Shown one piece after another: positions 20,309 through 29,010 of a stretch of 52,642 bases of DNA. A program made the position numbers and the translations under genes. Below the pieces are notes generated by a model. The model was not told where the DNA came from, made no database searches, and worked only from the letters and a program-made list of their open reading frames with translations. Origin of the DNA: Bacteroidaceae bacterium (lineage in GTDB: Bacteria; Bacteroidota; Bacteroidia; Bacteroidales; Bacteroidaceae); the NCBI GenBank assembly GCA_017517925.1, contig JAFWXS010000118.1:1-52642 (forward strand), written 5' to 3'. Each line of letters starts with the position of its first letter. Position 1 is the stretch's first letter.

Positions 20309-21586
20309 ATGTTAAGTAAAGAGGAAAGAACGCAGATAATTTCGCTGATACAGCATGAGGTGGTTCCGGCAATGGGTTGTACCGAGCCTGTAGCTGTGGC
20401 TCTGTGTGCTGCACGTGCAGCCGAACTCATGGGAGCGCTGCCCGAACGTGTAGAGGTGGAACTCAGCATGAATGTGCTGAAGAATGCGATGGGGGTAGGT
20501 ATTCCCGGAACGGGAATGATAGGACTTCCCATTGCCATCGCCTTGGGTATGCTGGTGGGCAAGAGTGAGTATAAGTTGGAGGTGCTCAAGGAGGTTACTC
20601 CCGAAGCTGTGGAGCGTGGCAAGCGCTACATTGATGAGGGTCGTATCAGTATACGTCTCAAAGAGGACGCTCCTGACGGACTATATATAAAGGTGGTCGG
20701 CTATCTGGGAGAACGTACCGAGAAGGCGGTCATCTGTGGCGAGCACACGCGATTCGTGGACGAGGAGTGCTGCTCTGCGAAGGCTGCGAAATCAGCGCAA
20801 ACTGCTCAGGCAACCACGGAGGAGGTGAAGCTCAATCTTCGTCGTATCTATGACTTTGTTACTGAGACTCCTTTTGAGGAGATTGCTTTCATCGAGGAGT
20901 CGGGTCGGATGAATATGGCTGCTGCTGAGAAGGCTTTCCAAGCTTCCTACGGACACCGTGTCGGAAAGATGCTGAATGATGAGGAAAAGCGTGTAATGGT
21001 AGGCGATGGTACACTGGCGCATGTGATGGCTTATACCTGTTCGGCTTGCGATGCACGCATGTCGGGTGCTACCATTTCGGTGATGTCCAACTCGGGTAGC
21101 GGCAATCAGGGTATCGCGGCTACGGTGCCGGTGGCTGTATATGCCCGTGATCATAAGGTCGATCATGAGACCTATGTGCGTGCTTTGGCGCTGAGTAATC
21201 TTACGGCAATTTATATCAAGCAGAGTCTGGGTCGCCTGTCGGCTCTCTGTGGATGTATTGTAGCTTCTACGGGTGCCAGTTGCGCCATTACCTATATGAT
21301 GGATGGTACGTATGAGCAGATATGCTTTGCCGTGAAGAATATGATTGCTAATCTGACGGGTATGATATGTGATGGTGCCAAGCCCAGTTGTTCTCTGAAG
21401 TTGTCGAGCGGTGTGTCTACGGCTATGCTCTCGGCAATGCTTGCCATGCAAAACTGTTCGGTAACAAGCGTGGAGGGTATCATTGATGAGGATGTGGACC
21501 GCAGTATACATAACCTGACCTGTATAGGGCGCGAGGCGATGGAAGAGACCAACCGTATGGTGGTAGGTATTATGACCAGTAAGTAG
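20309..21586 (+). CDS. L-cysteine desulfidase / UPF0597 (serine dehydratase alpha-like) protein
   Basis: The 425-residue protein matches the UPF0597 family (CyuA/CdsB; also annotated as L-serine ammonia-lyase alpha-like), which uses an iron-sulfur cluster to release sulfide and ammonia from cysteine. Visible are the N-terminal PAMGCTEPVA cysteine motif, GVGIPGTG and SNSGSGNQGI. Cysteines that could bind the cluster lie in GASCAITYMM and MICDGAKPSCSLKL. The length is normal. The family assignment is firm; whether cysteine or serine is the true substrate is inference. It has its own -7 box and is followed by an acyl carrier protein gene. Confidence 0.88.
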   Translation: MLSKEERTQIISLIQHEVVPAMGCTEPVAVALCAARAAELMGALPERVEVELSMNVLKNAMGVGIPGTGMIGLPIAIALGMLVGKSEYKLEVLKEVTPEAVERGKRYIDEGRISIRLKEDAPDGLYIKVVGYLGERTEKAVICGEHTRFVDEECCSAKAAKSAQTAQATTEEVKLNLRRIYDFVTETPFEEIAFIEESGRMNMAAAEKAFQASYGHRVGKMLNDEEKRVMVGDGTLAHVMAYTCSACDARMSGATISVMSNSGSGNQGIAATVPVAVYARDHKVDHETYVRALALSNLTAIYIKQSLGRLSALCGCIVASTGASCAITYMMDGTYEQICFAVKNMIANLTGMICDGAKPSCSLKLSSGVSTAMLSAMLAMQNCSVTSVEGIIDEDVDRSIHNLTCIGREAMEETNRMVVGIMTSK

Positions 21587-21673
21587 GCCTTCTGTATGGG
21601 ATGTTTTTGGCGTGAGAGAACTTTGGTGTGAGAGGCTTGTTATATGAATTGCTAATAAGTAAAGTGAAAAACG

Positions 21674-21955
21674 ATGATGCGCGAAAAGAATATAGAGAAG
21701 GTTGTCAAAGAGTTCATTGCTAAGGAAATGGCAATAGATCCTGCGAGTATAACCCGTGAGACAAATCTGGTGAATGATTTGAATGCCGACTCCATGTCTG
21801 TGGTGAATGTGGTGACGGCCATTGAGTCGAAATTCAAGATTACTTTTCCTGATGAATCTGAAGTGAAGTATGAAGGCTATACATTACAGTTCTTGATTGA
21901 TGGCGTGATGTATGCCTTGCAGAGAAATGACAGTAAAAATAAAGAGCAAGGATGA
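21674..21955 (+). CDS. Acyl carrier protein, stand-alone
   Basis: A 93-residue four-helix carrier protein. The phosphopantetheine attachment serine is S40 in DLNADSMSVV, replacing the usual DSL with DSM. The N-terminal helix KNIEKVVKEFIAKEM and the acidic helix II/III region are typical. A basic-acidic tail (NDSKNKEQG) extends past the usual end near residue 80. It has no fatty-acid or polyketide genes next to it, and it differs clearly from the fabF-linked AcpP type, so it may serve another acyl or amino-acyl pathway. Two in-frame ATGs (21674, 21677) are equivalent. Confidence 0.85.
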   Translation: MMREKNIEKVVKEFIAKEMAIDPASITRETNLVNDLNADSMSVVNVVTAIESKFKITFPDESEVKYEGYTLQFLIDGVMYALQRNDSKNKEQG

Positions 21956-21986
21956 TATTGGTGTAGCCGGTCATTGTTCTTGAATA

Positions 21987-22027
21987 CGATAGAGGGGATA
22001 CCTGTGGGTACCCCCTCTATCGTGCTT
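21987..22027. terminator. Bidirectional terminator between the ACP and NagB-like genes
   Basis: Arms of 16 bases with one mismatch (CGATAGAGGGGATACC pairs with GGTACCCCCTCTATCG, ends 22022) then GCTTTTT. It lies between the convergent stops at 21955 and 22044. Confidence 0.8.
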
Positions 22028-22043
22028 TTTACTGTATGGGTCT

Positions 22044-23963
22044 TCATTTCATGCGTACGAAGACCTCGATGGCTTGGTATTCGGCCATACCGAGTTTGTC
22101 GTACTGGCGTGCGGTGTTCTGTGTGCGGTCTTCGGCACGCTGCCAGAACTCGCGGTGGTCTTCACCGGGGAAGGGCACGATGTCTTTCTGTGAGAGGTGA
22201 CGGAAGATGGCGTGGCGCTTCTTGATGAGTTCGTCGGGGCTGAGGGGTACGGCCATGTCTACCATGCCGAGGTCCCACTCCTGCCATGCACCGCGGTAGA
22301 GCCAGATGTGGCACTCCTTGGCCCAGTCGTCATCTTTTACCACATCCCATGCTCCGAGTACGGCTTCTATGCATACACGGTGTGTGCCGTGGGGGTCGGT
22401 GAGGTCGCCTGCAGCATATATCTGGTGGGGCTTGATGTCACGGAAGAGCTTTACGATGATTTCAATGTCGGCTTCGCCGAGTTCGCCCTTCTTGATGCCT
22501 CCGGTCTCATAGAACGGGAGGTTGAGGAAGTGGGCGTTGGTCTCGTCGTTGAGGCCGAAGGAGCGTACGGCAGCCTTGGCTTCGGCACGGCGGATGGCAC
22601 CTTTGAGGTTGAGCAGTGCGCGGGGTTCCGGCTCGCCTTCCACCTTGCTGGCGATGATGCGGCGCACCTCATCGTAGCGGTCTTCAAGGCCGATTTCGCG
22701 TGCGGTGTCCATGTGCTGTACCACTACATCGTCGTATACGGCAACGTTACCGGAAGTCTGGTATGCTACGTGTACGTCGTGTCCCTGCTCTACGAGGCGG
22801 ATGAAGGTGCCTCCCATAGAGATGACATCATCATCGGGGTGTGGCGAGAAGACGATTACTCGTTTGGGGAAGGGGCTTGAGGGGACGGGGCGTGTGGTGT
22901 CATCGCAGTTGGGCTTTCCGCCAGGCCATCCTGAGATGGTGTGTTGCAGGTCGTTGAATACTTCGATGTTCACTAAGTCGTAGGCTTTCCCGAGGCTGTC
23001 GAGCATGTCGGCCAGCGAGTTCTTCATGTAGTCCTGATAGGTGAGCTTGAGGATGGGCTTCTCTACCTTGTTGCAGAGCCAGATGACGGCTTTGCGCACA
23101 AGTTTCTTGGTCCATTCGCATTGTCCTACTACCCAGGGAGCTTCTACGCGTGTGAGTTTTTCGCCGGCAATCTCGTCAATGACCATTTCGATGTCGTCGT
23201 GCTGCTGCAGGAGGCTGGCGGGTACCATTTCGGTCTCTTCGCCTTCGACCACTTTCTTCACCACATCGGCTTTGTTTTCTCCCCATGCCATGAGGACAAT
23301 CTTCTTGGCCTTGAGGATGGTCTCTATGCCCATAGTGATGGCCATGGTGGGGATTTCTGACTTGGAGAAGAGGCTTGCAGCCATCTTTCGCGAGCTGAGG
23401 CTGAGCTGCACGAGGCGTGTGCGCGACTTTTCGTATGAGCCGGGCTCGTTGAAGCCGAGCTGTCCCTGCTCGCCCATGCCGATGACCATGAAGTCTACCT
23501 TACCGGCAATCTTGTCGTATGCCTTGCAGTAGGCCGATATTTCGCTTACGGGTATGGTGGCGTCGAGGATATGGATGTTGTCCTCTGCAATGTCAATGTG
23601 GTTGAGCAGTTCTTCGCGTATGCGGTAGTTGCGACTCTGCTTGTGGTCAGGGGTGATGGGGTAGAACTCGTCGAGGCTCACTACGGCCACGTTCTTGAAG
23701 CTTACCTTGCCGGCCTTGTGGCGGTTTACCAGTTCTCGGTAGAGGCCGAGGGGGGTCTTGCCGGTGGTGAGTCCGAGGAGGAAGGGCTCTGTACCGTTGT
23801 GCTCATTGATGGCAGCAACGACTTGGTCGGCCACGTGTTGCACGCCGGCATATTCGGTTTCGAAGATTTCTGTAGGAACTTTTTCGTAGCGGCAGTAGAT
23901 GTCGCGAGGAACGCCTGTGGTGATGAGTCCACCGTCTTTTGGCAATGTGTACTTACTTTTCAT
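22044..23963 (-). CDS. Glucosamine-6-phosphate deaminase-like / PIG-L deacetylase fusion
   Basis: A 639-residue fusion. Residues about 25-285 are a NagB-type sugar-phosphate isomerase/deaminase domain (LTTGKTPLGLY phosphate loop, VVSLDEF with the conserved Asp, GFNEPG). Residues about 365-639 are a PIG-L/LmbE zinc deacetylase with HPDDD at 375-379 and a later HGTHR metal ligand. Together they suggest deacetylation and deamination of an N-acetylamino sugar. The deaminase active-site motif is altered: MGEQGQLGFNEPG stands where E. coli NagB has a DGH, so Asp141 and His143 are both Gln. Long NagB-like proteins of this build occur widely in Bacteroides, so this may be a different reaction. A TACCTTTG -7 box (24012-24005) lies upstream. 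Confidence 0.9.
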   Translation of the reverse strand: MKSKYTLPKDGGLITTGVPRDIYCRYEKVPTEIFETEYAGVQHVADQVVAAINEHNGTEPFLLGLTTGKTPLGLYRELVNRHKAGKVSFKNVAVVSLDEFYPITPDHKQSRNYRIREELLNHIDIAEDNIHILDATIPVSEISAYCKAYDKIAGKVDFMVIGMGEQGQLGFNEPGSYEKSRTRLVQLSLSSRKMAASLFSKSEIPTMAITMGIETILKAKKIVLMAWGENKADVVKKVVEGEETEMVPASLLQQHDDIEMVIDEIAGEKLTRVEAPWVVGQCEWTKKLVRKAVIWLCNKVEKPILKLTYQDYMKNSLADMLDSLGKAYDLVNIEVFNDLQHTISGWPGGKPNCDDTTRPVPSSPFPKRVIVFSPHPDDDVISMGGTFIRLVEQGHDVHVAYQTSGNVAVYDDVVVQHMDTAREIGLEDRYDEVRRIIASKVEGEPEPRALLNLKGAIRRAEAKAAVRSFGLNDETNAHFLNLPFYETGGIKKGELGEADIEIIVKLFRDIKPHQIYAAGDLTDPHGTHRVCIEAVLGAWDVVKDDDWAKECHIWLYRGAWQEWDLGMVDMAVPLSPDELIKKRHAIFRHLSQKDIVPFPGEDHREFWQRAEDRTQNTARQYDKLGMAEYQAIEVFVRMK

Positions 23964-24004
23964 AGATGTATTGTGTTTTTTAAGGTTATGTTGTTTTCAT
24001 GGTT

Positions 24005-24012
24005 CAAAGGTA
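24005..24012 (-). promoter_or_regulatory. -7 box upstream of the NagB-like fusion gene
   Basis: TACCTTTG on the minus strand, 41 bases before the ATG at 23963. No correctly spaced TTTG was found. Confidence 0.45.
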
Positions 24013-24161
24013 GGAAAAGGTTGCGACATAACATTGCATTTGGCTGTTTTTTTTTACTGATAGGGCTATTGATAAAAACTATATCTAAAGTATGGCCTCG
24101 ATGAAGTAACGCTTCTGAGACCTTATTTGTTTGTTCCTTTTATAGGATGTCGAGGGTGTCT

Positions 24162-25418
24162 TTATCCTGCAAACCCTCTGCGCTGTCGTGCCCAGGGGAT
24201 GATGTGCTTAGCTTCTAACCCCTGCTCGATGAGGTGGCGCATCTGCTGCATGTAGGGGGCGGTGTGTTCGAAGAAGTGCTTGTAGCCTTCGCACAAGGCG
24301 TTGAGCCCCTTCTCTCCCCGTCGTGTGGTGGCGAACCGGTGCTTGGGACACTCGCCGCGGCAGGCAAAGAGGTACTCGCACTTGCGGCAGTCGGTGGGCA
24401 GTGAGTTGCGCTTCTCGATGCCGAAGCGGAAGAGCTCGGGCTTGCGCTGCATGTCGGCAAGGTGCTCGGTGCCGATGTTGCCGAGTCGGTATTCGGGGTA
24501 TACGAAGTGGTCGCACATGTATACGTCGCCGTTGTGCTCTACTACGAGTCCGTCGCCACAGGTGGGGCAGAAGGCGCAGAGCCCGGGCTGCACGCCGCAC
24601 CACTGGGCGAGGGTGATGTCGAAGAGTTGTACGAAGCGTTCGCCCACATCGCCGATGACCCACTCGTCGAAGATGTCGCACATGAACTTGCCGAACGCCT
24701 TCGGGGTGATGCTCCAGGGGGATACCTTGCTGCCTTCGGTACCGGGGGGCACGATGGCAGCGCGGCCCGATGGAGTGGGAACGGTGTGCTCCACGACGGG
24801 GAGGAACTGCATGTAGCGGCTCACCGAGCGCATGAACTCGTATACCCTGCGGCCCTGTCCGGCACATCGGTTGTTGATGGTGCTCAGGGTGTTGTACTCG
24901 ACACCGCTTGTGGCCATCATCTCGAGGGCGCGTATGACGCGGTCGAAGGTGGGGTGCCCGCCACGGTCGCGGCGGTAGGCGTCGTGTATGTCCTTGGGGC
25001 CGTCGATGGAGAGGCCTATGAGGAAGTTGTTCTCGCGGAAGAAGCTGCACCAGTCGGGATTGACGAGCAGTCCATTGGTCTGCAGCGAGTTCTCTATCTG
25101 CTTGTTGCCTTTATAGCGGTTTTGCAGTGCTACAGCTTTTTCGTAGAAGTCGATGCCGGCGAGCAGGGGTTCGCCGCCATGCCAGCAGAAGGTGACGGTG
25201 GGTACCTGCACGGCTTCGATGTACTGGCTGATGTATCGCTCTAAAAGTTCGTCACTCATCTTGGGCTGGTGTCCTCCGTAGAGGTCGGCCTTTCCCAAGT
25301 AGTAGCAGTACTCGCAGTCGAGGTTACATAGCGAGCCCACGGGCTTTATCATGGTGGTAAAGGCCGTGGGGCGTGTCAGCTTCTGCGCGTCGGTGAAGTG
25401 CAGCGTGTTGTTGTTCAT
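24162..25418 (-). CDS. Anaerobic sulfatase-maturating radical SAM enzyme (anSME)
   Basis: anSMEs convert an active-site Cys or Ser of sulfatases into formylglycine. I start at ATG 25418 (418 residues), which overlaps the preceding TGA (ATGA); a longer open frame upstream only shadows that gene. The radical SAM cluster is CNLDCEYC (C31, C35, C38), followed by FCWHGGEPLL. The C-terminal SPASM region has the cysteine pattern CGVQPGLCAFCPTC, CDHFVYPE and CRKCEYLFACRGECPKHRF, matching the two auxiliary [4Fe-4S] clusters. No sulfatase gene is in the window. It is the last gene of an ECF sigma operon, which suggests stress- or substrate-controlled expression. Confidence 0.93.
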   Translation of the reverse strand: MNNNTLHFTDAQKLTRPTAFTTMIKPVGSLCNLDCEYCYYLGKADLYGGHQPKMSDELLERYISQYIEAVQVPTVTFCWHGGEPLLAGIDFYEKAVALQNRYKGNKQIENSLQTNGLLVNPDWCSFFRENNFLIGLSIDGPKDIHDAYRRDRGGHPTFDRVIRALEMMATSGVEYNTLSTINNRCAGQGRRVYEFMRSVSRYMQFLPVVEHTVPTPSGRAAIVPPGTEGSKVSPWSITPKAFGKFMCDIFDEWVIGDVGERFVQLFDITLAQWCGVQPGLCAFCPTCGDGLVVEHNGDVYMCDHFVYPEYRLGNIGTEHLADMQRKPELFRFGIEKRNSLPTDCRKCEYLFACRGECPKHRFATTRRGEKGLNALCEGYKHFFEHTAPYMQQMRHLIEQGLEAKHIIPWARQRRGFAG

Positions 25419-25909
25419 CTCTCTTGTCGGGGCGTTTCGGGGTTCTTGCCGTCGTTTTTCCTGCCTTGCTGCATGCTGCGCAGGAGTTCGCGCTGGTAGC
25501 GTTCCTCGGCCATCTGCACGCGCATGAGTTTCTTGGCGGGTAGTATCTGCTTGAACTTGGCTAAGTACTCCTTTTCGAGTGTGGCACACTCGATCTTCAC
25601 GTCGGCCATGGCGTCGGTCATCTTGTCGCACTCCTCCTCGGTGCGCTCGTGGGGTGGCACACGTCGTGCTTCCTTCCACACGCGGCGGTTGGCCTCGTGC
25701 TTCTTGCCCTGCAGCTCGAAGTAGAGGGGGAAGAAGGCGTCGCTCTCCTCCGGGGTGAGCTCGGCATGACGGGTGATGAACTCCTGCTGCTTGGCACGGT
25801 ACTCCTCGGGTGTCATGCGGGGATGTTCGGGACGCTGGCCCTGGGGCTGCTGTGCGGCGGCCATGAGGCATACGAAGTACAGGAGTAGGGTGGTGATGTG
25901 TCGTCTCAT
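25415..25909 (-). CDS. Periplasmic Spy/CpxP-like protein
   Basis: A 164-residue exported protein: signal peptide MRRHITTLLLYFVCLMAAAQ, then a highly charged helical body (LTPEESDAFFPLYFELQGKK, ECATLEKEYLAKFKQILPAKKLMRVQMAEERYQRELL). The 'LTPEE...F' start and the helix with KQILPAKKL are like the Bacteroidota sensor/chaperone proteins that accompany ECF sigma factors. I infer an envelope-stress role from that resemblance. The Arg/Lys-rich tail (RKNDGKNPETPRQER) overlaps the anSME start by four bases. Confidence 0.75.
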   Translation of the reverse strand: MRRHITTLLLYFVCLMAAAQQPQGQRPEHPRMTPEEYRAKQQEFITRHAELTPEESDAFFPLYFELQGKKHEANRRVWKEARRVPPHERTEEECDKMTDAMADVKIECATLEKEYLAKFKQILPAKKLMRVQMAEERYQRELLRSMQQGRKNDGKNPETPRQER

Positions 25910-25921
25910 ATCTGTGTGGTT

Positions 25922-26290
25922 TTATTCGTAATCATCGGTGGTGAGGTAGGAGTAGAGCACGTATTCGTTGTAGAGCGACGATGACATGAAGCAATCTGCC
26001 TCATCGGTATAGATGTCTTCGATGGAAGCCGTTTCACCGGTGGGGAAGCGGCTCTCCTGCACGTACATGAGGCCTTGCACCATGAAGATGATGCCCACGA
26101 AGGTGGCGGCCATGTAGAGCCACGGCTTGACGCGTGCCATGAGGGTGACCTTGGCTGCGGGTGCAGGCTCGGGCCGGACCTCGGGCAGGCTCTGCATGAG
26201 CTGCTCGTGGAAGTGCTCAAAGTATCCTTCGGGTACCTTGTAGGGGTCATGCTTCCCGTAGCGTTGTTTCAGTTCTCTATCGTCTGTCAT
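25922..26290 (-). CDS. Membrane-anchored putative anti-sigma factor
   Basis: A 122-residue protein with a charged cytoplasmic N-terminus (DDRELKQRYGKHDPYKVPEGYFEHF), one membrane helix near residues 55-75 (LYMAATFVGIIFMVQGLMYV) and a short outer tail ending in YLTTDDYE. It directly follows the ECF sigma gene and shows the single-pass topology of anti-sigma factors. The KVPEGYFE element is found in many Bacteroidales proteins in this position. It lacks the zinc-binding HxxxCxxC motif of the classical ZAS family. Function by context only. Confidence 0.65.
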   Translation of the reverse strand: MTDDRELKQRYGKHDPYKVPEGYFEHFHEQLMQSLPEVRPEPAPAAKVTLMARVKPWLYMAATFVGIIFMVQGLMYVQESRFPTGETASIEDIYTDEADCFMSSSLYNEYVLYSYLTTDDYE

Positions 26291-26336
26291 TTGTCTTGTT
26301 TTTTGTATCTCTTTGACTCCGCTTTCTTCCTAAGGT

Positions 26337-26882
26337 TTAATTCTCACGCAGCAAATATTCGCTTATTTTTTTTACGGCAATGTGGTACGATGCCTTCAGT
26401 GCTCCGGTGCTGGTGCCGAGCACGGCAGAGATCTCCTCGTATTTCATGTCGTCGTAGTATTTCATGTTGAACACCAATCGTTGCTTGGGAGGCAGGGCCT
26501 GTATGGCGGCTGTGAAGCGTGCTTGCAGACGGTCACCGTCGAACCACTCGTCGGCTTCGAGCTGTGAGGCGTATGCCTCGATGTCCTCCACGGCATCGCA
26601 GTGGCTGCTTCGGCTGATGAAGGTGAGTGTCTCGTTGGTGGCTATGCGGTATAGCCAGGTGAGTACCTTGGCGTTGCCGAGGAATCCGTCGAGCCCCGTC
26701 CATGCCTTGATGAAGGTGTTCTGCAGTATGTCGTTGGTGTCGTCGTGGCTCTCCACCATGCGGCGTATGTGGCGGTAGAGGGGCTGGCTGTACTCCTTCA
26801 CGAGCATAGAGAAGGTGTTGCGTCGTGTATGCGGGTCGCGCAGCTGCTGTATGAGTATGTCTTCGTCGTGGGGCAGTGGCAT
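26337..26882 (-). CDS. RNA polymerase ECF sigma factor
   Basis: A 181-residue extracytoplasmic-function sigma factor. Region 2 contains YSQPLYRHIRRMVESHDDTNDILQNTFIKAW, with the WLYRIATNE stretch binding the -10 element. Region 4 contains LPPKQRLVFNMKYYDDMKYEEISAVLGTSTGALKASYHIAVKKI, the helix-turn-helix. Both are joined by an acidic linker. It begins 33 bases behind lepA on the same strand and heads the block sigma / membrane protein / periplasmic protein / anSME. Confidence 0.93.
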   Translation of the reverse strand: MPLPHDEDILIQQLRDPHTRRNTFSMLVKEYSQPLYRHIRRMVESHDDTNDILQNTFIKAWTGLDGFLGNAKVLTWLYRIATNETLTFISRSSHCDAVEDIEAYASQLEADEWFDGDRLQARFTAAIQALPPKQRLVFNMKYYDDMKYEEISAVLGTSTGALKASYHIAVKKISEYLLREN

Positions 26883-26915
26883 GGGGTGTTCGTGTTTTGT
26901 GTGGCAAACAGATTC

Positions 26916-28697
26916 TTAGTCGAGCTTGAGCACGGCGAGGAAGGCCTTCTGGGGCACCTCCACATTGCCAATCTGCTTCATGCGCTTCTTGCCCTTCTTC
27001 TGCTTCTCGAGGAGCTTGCGCTTACGCGACACGTCGCCACCGTAACACTTGGCCGTCACGTCCTTGCGCACCTGCTTCACCGTCTCGCGGGCGATAATCT
27101 TACCTCCAATGGCGGCTTGGATGGCGATGTCGAACTGCTGGCGCGGGATGAGTTCCTTGAGTTTCTCACACACGCGGCGTCCGAAGTCGTAGGCATTGTC
27201 GATGTGGGTGAGGGTAGAGAGGGCGTCTACGGGCTCGCCATTGAGCAGGATGTCGAGCTTCACTAAGCGCGAGGGACGGTACCCTGCGGGGTGATAGTCA
27301 AACGAGGCGTAGCCCTTCGAGATGCTCTTGAGCTTGTCGTAGAAGTCGATGACAATCTCGCCCAGCGGCATGAGGTAGTGTATCTCCACACGGTTGCCCG
27401 AGATGTACTCCTGTTTCACGAGCTCGCCGCGCTTGCCCAGACACAGGGTCATGATGGGGCCTATGTAGTCCGTCGTGGTGATGACCGAGGCCTTGATGTA
27501 GGGCTCTTCGATGTGGTCGATGAGGGTGGGGTCGGGCATGCCGCCGGGGTTGTGCACCTCGATGCAGTTGCCCTGCTTGTCGTATACGTTGTACGATACG
27601 TTGGGGACGGTGGTGATGACGCTCATGTCGAACTCGCGGTCGAGTCGTTCCTGTACAATCTCCATGTGCAACAGACCGAGGAATCCGCAACGGAAGCCGA
27701 AGCCTAAGGCCAGTGACGACTCGGGGAAGAACGAGAGTGAAGCGTCGTTGAGCTGTAACTTCTCGAGCGACGAGCGCAGGTCTTCATAGTCCTCGGCATC
27801 GATGGGATATACGCCTGCAAACACCATGGGCTTGCTCTCCTCAAAGCCCGCGATGGCCTCCGAGCAGCCTCCCTTGACGTGGGTGATGGTGTCGCCCACC
27901 TTGACCTCGGTAGAGGTCTTGATGCCCGAGATGATGTAGCCCACGTTGCCCGCCTTGAGCTTCTTCTGGGGCACCATGTCCATCTTGAGCACACCGATTT
28001 CGTCGGCATCATACTCCTTACCCGTGTTGAAGAACTTTACCATATCTCCTTGGCGGATGGTGCCGTTGAGGATCTTGAAGTAGGCGATGATGCCGCGGAA
28101 CGAGTTGAACACCGAGTCGAAGATGAGGCACTGCAGGGGAGCGTTTTCGTCGCCCACGGGAGCAGGTATGCGCTCGATGACGGCAGCAAGGATGTCCTCG
28201 ACGCCCTCGCCCGTCTTGCCCGATGCACGGATAATCTCTTCGCGCTTGCATCCGAGAAGCTCTATGATCTCGTCCTCCACTTTCTCGGGCTCGGCACTGG
28301 GCATGTCACACTTGTTGATGACGGGGATAATCTCCAGGTCGTGTTCGATGGCCATGTACAGATTCGAGATGGTTTGTGCCTGCACGCCCTGCGAGGCATC
28401 CACCACGAGCAGTGCACCCTCACACGCGGCGATAGAGCGCGACACCTCGTAGGAGAAGTCCACGTGTCCCGGCGTGTCGATGAGGTTGAGCGTGTACTTC
28501 TCGCCCTGATACAGGTGCTCCATCTGTATGGCGTGGCTCTTGATGGTGATGCCGCGCTCCTTCTCCAAATCCATGTCGTCGAGCATCTGCCCCTCGGTGA
28601 CCTTGATGGTGTTGGTGTACTCGAGCAGGCGGTCGGCCAGTGTCGACTTGCCGTGGTCGATGTGTGCAATGATGCAGAAGTTTCTGATATGCTTCAT
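26916..28697 (-). CDS. lepA: Elongation factor 4 (LepA)
   Basis: LepA is a ribosome-bound GTPase that can back-translocate stalled ribosomes. The 593-residue protein has G1 AHIDHGKS (residues 11-18), the switch-region [16 protein letters not shown] and the C-terminal LepA-specific domain ([22 protein letters not shown]), ending in FLAVLKLD. The conserved [10 protein letters not shown] stretch is present. Length is normal. It has a consensus promoter and reads toward the ECF sigma operon. Confidence 0.97.
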   Translation of the reverse strand: MKHIRNFCIIAHIDHGKSTLADRLLEYTNTIKVTEGQMLDDMDLEKERGITIKSHAIQMEHLYQGEKYTLNLIDTPGHVDFSYEVSRSIAACEGALLVVDASQGVQAQTISNLYMAIEHDLEIIPVINKCDMPSAEPEKVEDEIIELLGCKREEIIRASGKTGEGVEDILAAVIERIPAPVGDENAPLQCLIFDSVFNSFRGIIAYFKILNGTIRQGDMVKFFNTGKEYDADEIGVLKMDMVPQKKLKAGNVGYIISGIKTSTEVKVGDTITHVKGGCSEAIAGFEESKPMVFAGVYPIDAEDYEDLRSSLEKLQLNDASLSFFPESSLALGFGFRCGFLGLLHMEIVQERLDREFDMSVITTVPNVSYNVYDKQGNCIEVHNPGGMPDPTLIDHIEEPYIKASVITTTDYIGPIMTLCLGKRGELVKQEYISGNRVEIHYLMPLGEIVIDFYDKLKSISKGYASFDYHPAGYRPSRLVKLDILLNGEPVDALSTLTHIDNAYDFGRRVCEKLKELIPRQQFDIAIQAAIGGKIIARETVKQVRKDVTAKCYGGDVSRKRKLLEKQKKGKKRMKQIGNVEVPQKAFLAVLKLD

Positions 28698-28744
28698 TAT
28701 GATGAGTGATTTTCCTATAAATAGCTGATAAATTAAATAAATGA

Positions 28745-28776
28745 CAAAGATATATCAAACTGTGCGAAATGCCAAA
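28745..28776 (-). promoter_or_regulatory. Promoter of lepA
   Basis: On the minus strand TTTG (28776-28773) and TATCTTTG (28752-28745) with a 20-base spacer, about 48 bases ahead of the lepA ATG. Confidence 0.8.
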
Positions 28777-28868
28777 TTCTGGAGGCTTGTAGGACGTTTT
28801 TTTTACTTTATAGCTCCTTTATGGGGCTTTGCAGACTCCTTGGTCTTCTTCTGTTGCCGTTTTGCACG

Positions 28869-28956
28869 TGGAGGCGGTGCTATAAATTCCTGGAGGCGGT
28901 GCTATAAATTCTTGGAGGCAGTGCTATAAATCTGCGGAGGCAGTGCGATAACAGCG
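28869..28956 (+). repeat. Four tandem 22-bp repeats
   Basis: Units begin at 28869, 28891, 28913 and 28935, with the core GGAGGC(G/A)GTGC(T/G)ATAA. The first two differ by one base, the third by a few and the fourth is decayed. The period is about two helical turns, so one protein could bind the same face each time. Confidence 0.9.
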
Positions 28957-29010
28957 GAGTAGGTGTGAGGACTTCGTCGGTTCTGGGCGCATGCAGTGGG
29001 GTAGGGCGCG

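Noticed and set aside
25419-25871. N-terminal extension of the sulfatase-maturase frame by about 150 codons
   Set aside because: The extension is an Arg/Pro/His-rich shadow of the periplasmic protein gene; the ATG at 25418 begins the normal anSME start.
24162-28697. Sulfatase or polysaccharide-utilisation genes near the anSME
   Set aside because: Looked for sulfatase CxPSR motifs and SusC/SusD-type proteins; none found in the window.
28741-28929. Open frame of 62 codons upstream of the repeat block
   Set aside because: It covers the lepA promoter on the other strand and reads into the 22-bp repeats; no ribosome site or recognisable protein.
28869-28956. CRISPR array or replication origin
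   Set aside because: The 22-bp units adjoin without spacers and decay in sequence; no cas gene and no initiator gene nearby.
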